From assembly GCF_030463535.1 (NCBI RefSeq), contig NC_132899.1:14913490-14977489 (forward strand): DNA of 64,000 bases, read 5' to 3'. How positions within the stretch are numbered: the first letter of the stretch is position 1; the number at the start of each line of letters is the position of its first letter. The translations under genes and the position numbers were made by a program. Positions 59,599 through 64,000 of the stretch are shown piece by piece. Under the pieces are notes generated by a model. The model ran no database searches. It was not told the DNA's origin and saw only the letters and a program-made list of their open reading frames with translations. The stretch comes from Salminus brasiliensis (taxonomy: Eukaryota > Chordata > Actinopteri > Characiformes > Bryconidae).

Positions 59599-61442
59599 CT
59601 GCAACATCAAAGATGAAAAACAAAAATGTTCCAATCAGTGTAAAGTAGATTCGCTGGTTTCCCCACATCTTTCTTCCCTTTCTTCTTCCATTCTCACACC
59701 AAATCATCTGACGTTCCCTAAGGAATGTCAGGGGGAATTCCTTGGCTTATGTGTGGCTGTATTTTTTCAGGTTCAACTGGGCAGCGACTAAAGCAGACCA
59801 CTCTTCCTGTTTAACACACAGATATTTTTGGAGGAACTAACAAATTGCTCGAAACAACTTAAAGGTGATTACAGAACTTTATCTTGGCTTGGCAACTCTC
59901 CTGAAACCTAGACAGAGAGCAAGAGGGAGATGGGTTTTCTTTAGAACCTCAATATAGCTGTCCTACCCAGAGGGTAGTCTGTCTCGTCCTCAGGTTTATT
60001 TGACCAGAGACATCCTATATTAATCACTTTCTCAGCACTCTGTTTTAGCTGGACTGCTGTAGTGCCCCGCTGCTCTGGCCCAGCACAAAAAAACTTCAAA
60101 GGCTCCATCCCCAGCCTCTCCGAAAGCAGCTCGGTGCAAAACACACACGCCTTAAACGTGGCATGAATTCTGTTCTCTCAGAGAGCCGGCGAAACTAACT
60201 TTCTTTACCCTCTGAGGGACTCATTATTGAATTACTTTTTACTTGAGGTCTGCTGATCAAATCTGACTAAATCCTATTAATTTCCCTCGCAATGCACTCA
60301 GTGGTGTTGTCCATCTTGGGTTCCTTTAGCCGCTACCCAGTTCACCTCATGCGCCAATCAGAGCAGTGACAAGCCACAAAACGCCCTGCGTCTCCCCCCA
60401 AAGAACACCAAGGTCCAAAAGAGGAACACCGCTCAGGGACAACTACATATTTTTGTCAGTCTCATACTGGAAAACTGTAGTCATGAGAAAGGGAGGACAA
60501 TTTGGACAAAAAGAAGAGGAAGAAGGAAGGAAAAAGCAACACAGGCCACAGTTTTAATTAAGTAAATGAAGAGGGAAAAAATGGTCTTAATTAATGAAAG
60601 CTTTTAGCTAGCAGCTGCACCGGGGAATAATACTGTTTTGAGAATCACACGCATGTCGGCTTGGTAAATTCCAGCCATTTGTCTTAGGCAGAGTGTTTGT
60701 CCAATAAGCCTCATGGGCGGGGGGTGGGGAGGTGGAAGCGATGGAATCTTTTTTTTTTTTTTTTTGGTTTTGCTTGTTCTCTATCTCTCGCTCTTCTTTA
60801 ATCTCCCTCGGGACGCTGCTGCCTGCGCTTGATGGTCGTTAATCTTTGGAAAAGTCCCTACCCACGACCGGTAAGAAAATGGGGGAAAAAAAATACAAAA
60901 ATAAAACCCCAAACAAATCATACAGTTCTTCTTTTTTGTGCAGATAGGAGTTTTAGAATTTTTCATCTTTGATGTTAGCTGCAAAAGCTAGCTAAAAACA
61001 AACATTAACAGAACAACTATGCCCACAACAGTTTGAGTGTACTCATATGGAAAGGAAAATTATTTGTCTGAATGGTCTTATCAGACTGAAGTAATCAAGT
61101 TTCACTTCAATAGGGACATCAAGACATCTACCCTTTTATTTACCAGGCCAGAGATGACCCAATGTTCAATTAATCTAGACAAGCTGAGACATACCTAAAA
61201 AGATGAGCTCCAGTACTCTCACCCAACTTTAGCAAGCATCAGGTTACTGAATCAGCACTAGAATCCACAAGCAGCCCAACTTCATTCCTCCACTTTTTCT
61301 GCTTAATTGCAGCCACATTCTCATGGTCCATTTTTTTTTGCTTCTTCCTTGTTTAAGTGGCGTCTGAATTGTGGGTGAAGTTGGGGATACTTGCGGATGC
61401 TGTTCTATGGTGATGGTTTCATGCTGTGTTACGCAGACTTAC
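59599..61442 (-). other. rbfox3 intron before the proximal terminal exon
   Basis: A 1.84 kb intron. GC-richer blocks around 60030-60400 contain an inverted CCAAT and a GCATG on the - strand at 60348-60352. A poly(T) run lies at about 60750. No further exon was seen. Confidence 0.5.
61419..61425 (-). promoter_or_regulatory. GCATG just downstream of rbfox3 penultimate exon
   Basis: On the - strand, AGCATG lies about 20 nt into the intron after the GTM exon. Downstream GCAUG is the position from which Rbfox proteins typically enhance exon inclusion. Feedback by the gene's own product is plausible but only inferred. Confidence 0.3.
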
Positions 61443-61521
61443 CATAGTGCCCACGCTGTACGTGGCTGCAGGTCCAATTGTGTGGTGGTAGGGGTCTGCT
61501 GTTGCATAGACTCTGCCATAA
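61443..61521 (-). CDS. rbfox3: rbfox3 penultimate coding exon (…ATYSVGTM)
   Basis: On the - strand the exon is bounded by the acceptor CTTTCCTTCTCTCTGTGCAG and the donor ACTATG|GTAAGT. It is 79 nt: one base completing a split codon (the Ser of the family's DS|YGRV junction) plus 26 codons starting [13 protein letters not shown] and ending ATYSVGTM. The last codon is a complete ATG, so the next exon is entered in phase 0. This low-complexity Tyr/Gly/Ala-rich tail is the part of Rbfox that interacts with splicing partners (family knowledge). GCATG lies 18-24 nt downstream of the donor. Confidence 0.93.
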
Positions 61522-62619
61522 CTGCACAGAGAGAAGGAAAGATTGAAGCATCCGTTAAAACATTAAAGCTTCAACAGGAATGCTGTGGACTGGCAGCCAC
61601 AGTTCATTTTAACTAGTTCCATTACCTCTATCTCTTTCCATATCTCGCTCTATGATGAAAATGCAATTGTCTGGTCGCTATAAATGTATGGCGTAAAGGT
61701 AAGAGAGCAGGAGAAGGTGATTTGTGTTCAGCCATTGCTTTTCAGGTATAAAGGTAGTGAGCATTTTATCTTTTTTTTTGAGGATGTGGTAAAAGTTATA
61801 TTGATCTGAGAGGGGCAAATGTATGGAGGGAGGAAAGAAAGAGATGGAACAAGAGGAAGGAACAGAGGGAGAAAACAGATTACAGAGAGAAATAGAGGTT
61901 TAAAGACAACAGACACGCTGAATGAAAGGGACTGGAGTGCGGCTGGTAGAAAAGCGAGGCAGCCTGCTTCAGGCATATTTTGTGTGTGTGTGTGTATGCG
62001 CATGTTTGTGTGTGTGCATATGGCTCTCTTCATTCTGTCCATGCTCCTTTGCCCTTCCCTTGTTTACCCAGCCTGCACTGGGGGGTGGCTGTTTCTCCCA
62101 CTCTTTTCATTGTTGGCGAATTGGAACTAATTCCTCCAAGATGGGCCTCACTTGTTCACTTATTTATTTATTTACTCCCAACACTTCTCTTCTTCATTTG
62201 TTTACTTTTCTCCAAACACACACTTGCAAATGAGGGCCTGTGGGGAGCAGATAAGGCAGTGTGGGGCCTGGGCTAAGGGCACGGACTGAGAGAGGAGAAA
62301 AGAGGAAAGAGGAGGGAAATCCTCTGCCCAGACACGGCTATTACACATGGAAATACTATCGGATCTGACCAGGTTTTTGTCATCCGGGATTATTACAACA
62401 TCAAAGGTCAGGCTAGCATGAGAGAATGAGAAAGCTGAGCAGAGGGGATTTTGACTGCCTGCGCCGGACCTTTTTGAGGAGTTCACCCGGGAATCCCCAG
62501 CACAGGTTGTTCAATACGGTGCCTGGCCAGTCTGAACAAATAGGCATTACTCTGTAAAGCATCTCAGCCGTCAAAAAAAAAATGTTGCTGTGAGGATTTG
62601 ATTGCATTCAGAGACAAGA

Positions 62620-62890
62620 TTGTTAGTGAGGTCAGGATGATGGATGATCACCACCCGACCTCATCCTCAACTCCCCAACTCATCCCAAAAGTAAAGGATG
62701 GAGTATCATCATTCCAGATGACACAGTTCCCCTGCTTCCCAGCTCAATGCTGGGGCTTTATACCCCTCTTAGGCATGGTGCCAATAGTTTAATGTTGATC
62801 TGCTCTAGAGAGTCCTTTTCTATTTGCAGTACTTCTCTATAGGGACATTTGGTAGAAAATATTTGGACATATAGTGTGTATACATTACAA
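62620..62890 (-). mobile_element. MITE copy, inverted (TATATGGACA family)
   Basis: It is the reverse complement of the 14140-type element, from 'gtcaggatgatggatgatca' to its terminus 'aatatttggacatatagtgt', which preserves the terminal repeat better than the other copies. Confidence 0.6.
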
Positions 62891-63299
62891 ATACTGAATA
62901 TTGGCATAAACCTAGGATTCTTTAATTAGTGAATCGCTATGTTTAAACACATACTGCAAAATCATAGACTACGAGTAACTACTACGGGGTTGCATGTGTG
63001 CCCACTCTTGTGTAAGAATCCCTGTAATTTAGTCATTTTAAACAAAGAAATGCTGTACAATCAGATTGTGAGCTCATGTTAACGCTTGATAATATTGTTG
63101 CTCCTATTTGCAATCAACAGCTACACAACATATCATGTAAACGGCCCATAGATGAAGCTCTGTTAAAGTAAAGGGAGAATGTAGGAAAGTGTGGAAGAAA
63201 ACACATTTTTGGGAAGAAAGGCATGTGGGGGAAGAGGATAAGAGAGTAAAAAGAGTGGGAGGACTGAGAGAGAGCGCGAGAAAAGGAGGCGGCTGAAAT

Positions 63300-63520
63300 C
63301 ACTGCAGCAGAATGTCAGTCTCTTCACCTGCTCTGATGTGGATCGGCGCTTGGCTCTGATAAATCTTACATTATCTGCGCTCTTCAGGCTAGCGGGCAGG
63401 GCTGGGCCTTATCGCCACTGACACGCTCAATCTCGCCTAGATTAAACCAGCGCCTGCCCTGATCCAACCTGACAGGGTCCCCACAGGTCCCAGATAAATT
63501 ACTGACAACCCAGCACCACC
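63300..63520. other. CNE-like block in rbfox3 intron
   Basis: Repeat-free, GC-richer 220 bp without a frame, containing GATAA motifs ('ctctgataaatcttacatta'). Conservation cannot be tested here. Confidence 0.2.
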
Positions 63521-64000
63521 CTGCTCCTCAAACACACACATACGCACACACCACTGAAATACACAGGCACACGGCCCTTGAGGCCTAAGATAAGTGGCCG
63601 AGGTTCAGAGAAGTAAACTCACTCAGGTGCAAGAGTACATACTTATCTGAGACATTAACACCCAGAGGTCTCAGGAGGTCATGTCCAAGAGGTATTTTTC
63701 ACAAATCTATTAGAAGATCACGAGTAATCTGGATTTGATGAGACAGTCACTACAGCCCCTACTCAAAGAGCCCTTTCCTCTGGACAGTACAGTAGGGTAT
63801 AGTACGTCTACTATTCCATGAAGAACTGTGTATCCGACTTCACCTGTATACCCCCATTACACTTGGTACTCTGGCATTAAGGGTACCAAATTGGCCACTG
63901 TTACTATTTAAACTATTAAAAAATGCATAGCCATAAGTTTGTAAATATACCTGCATGGTGGAAATGCTCCAAATCATGCTAGCGAATATAAATGTGTTAT

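Larger units (their letters stand above)
46915..64000 (-). other. rbfox3: RNA-binding Fox-1 homolog 3 (NeuN), 3' part of gene
   Basis: Three exons of an Rbfox gene are readable on the - strand: the penultimate coding exon (61443-61521) and two alternative terminal exons (59554-59598; 51141 downwards). The tail [17 protein letters not shown] matches the RBFOX3 C-terminus and not RBFOX1 (…ALAPAPTYGVGAM) or RBFOX2 (…GVGAV). Convergence with c1qtnf1 repeats the human C1QTNF1/RBFOX3 order. Rbfox proteins bind UGCAUG through one RRM and control neuronal alternative splicing; the RRM and N-terminus must lie beyond 64000. Which teleost paralogue (a or b) this is cannot be told from the tail. I searched 61.5-64 kb on the - strand for the preceding exon (GGYAAYRYAQP region) and did not see it. 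Confidence 0.88.
61522..64000 (-). other. rbfox3 intron running off the right edge
   Basis: No exon was recognised. It holds a short TG repeat at 61980-62018, a reverse-oriented MITE at 62620-62890 and a CNE-like block at 63300-63520. The preceding rbfox3 exon must be beyond 64000 unless it is a microexon I missed. Confidence 0.45.

Overview
The window is vertebrate nuclear DNA, almost certainly a teleost and probably an otophysan such as a characiform (the order is an inference from the repeats, not shown). The evidence is spliced genes with GT-AG introns, long AT-rich non-coding stretches, many decayed Tc1/mariner fragments and MITEs, tRNA-derived SINEs, and microsatellites. There are no bacterial-style genes. 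Most open frames in the window are chance or repeat-driven.

Two genes can be identified. (1) c1qtnf1 (CTRP1) lies on the + strand. Its coding exons are 15845-16020, 16557-16675 and 18629-19179. They join in phase to 281 codons, the length known for human CTRP1: signal peptide, N-glycosylation sequon, 14 Gly-X-Y collagen triplets and a C1q domain. A likely 5' non-coding exon ends at 6963. (2) The 3' part of an rbfox3 (NeuN) gene lies on the - strand and enters from the right edge. Exon 61443-61521 encodes the tail ending ATYSVGTM. It can splice either to a proximal terminal exon (59554-59598, tail ASLYRGGYSRFTPY) or to a distal one whose first triplet is TAA (51141 downwards), followed by about 4.2 kb of 3' UTR to about 46.9 kb. 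Upstream rbfox3 exons, including the RRM, lie beyond 64000. The two genes converge, as C1QTNF1 and RBFOX3 do in human; ENGASE, which lies between them in human, was not found here.

Layout: 1-1450 holds promoter-like sequence for an unseen left-hand gene, probably on the - strand. 1450-6500 is repeat-rich with no gene seen. 6780-20840 is c1qtnf1 with a Tc1 remnant and a nested MITE in intron 1. 20.9-22.8 kb is intergenic, with a palindrome cluster. 22.9-26.95 kb is a large 24-bp minisatellite interrupted by two copies of a tRNA-derived SINE. 27-46.9 kb is intergenic, with CNE-like blocks and many transposon remnants. 46.9-64 kb is rbfox3.

I did not find a new biological system. The most interesting items are the alternative rbfox3 tails with nearby GCATG motifs, and the minisatellite/SINE composite, which stays open as long ORFs on both strands and can easily be mis-annotated as a gene.
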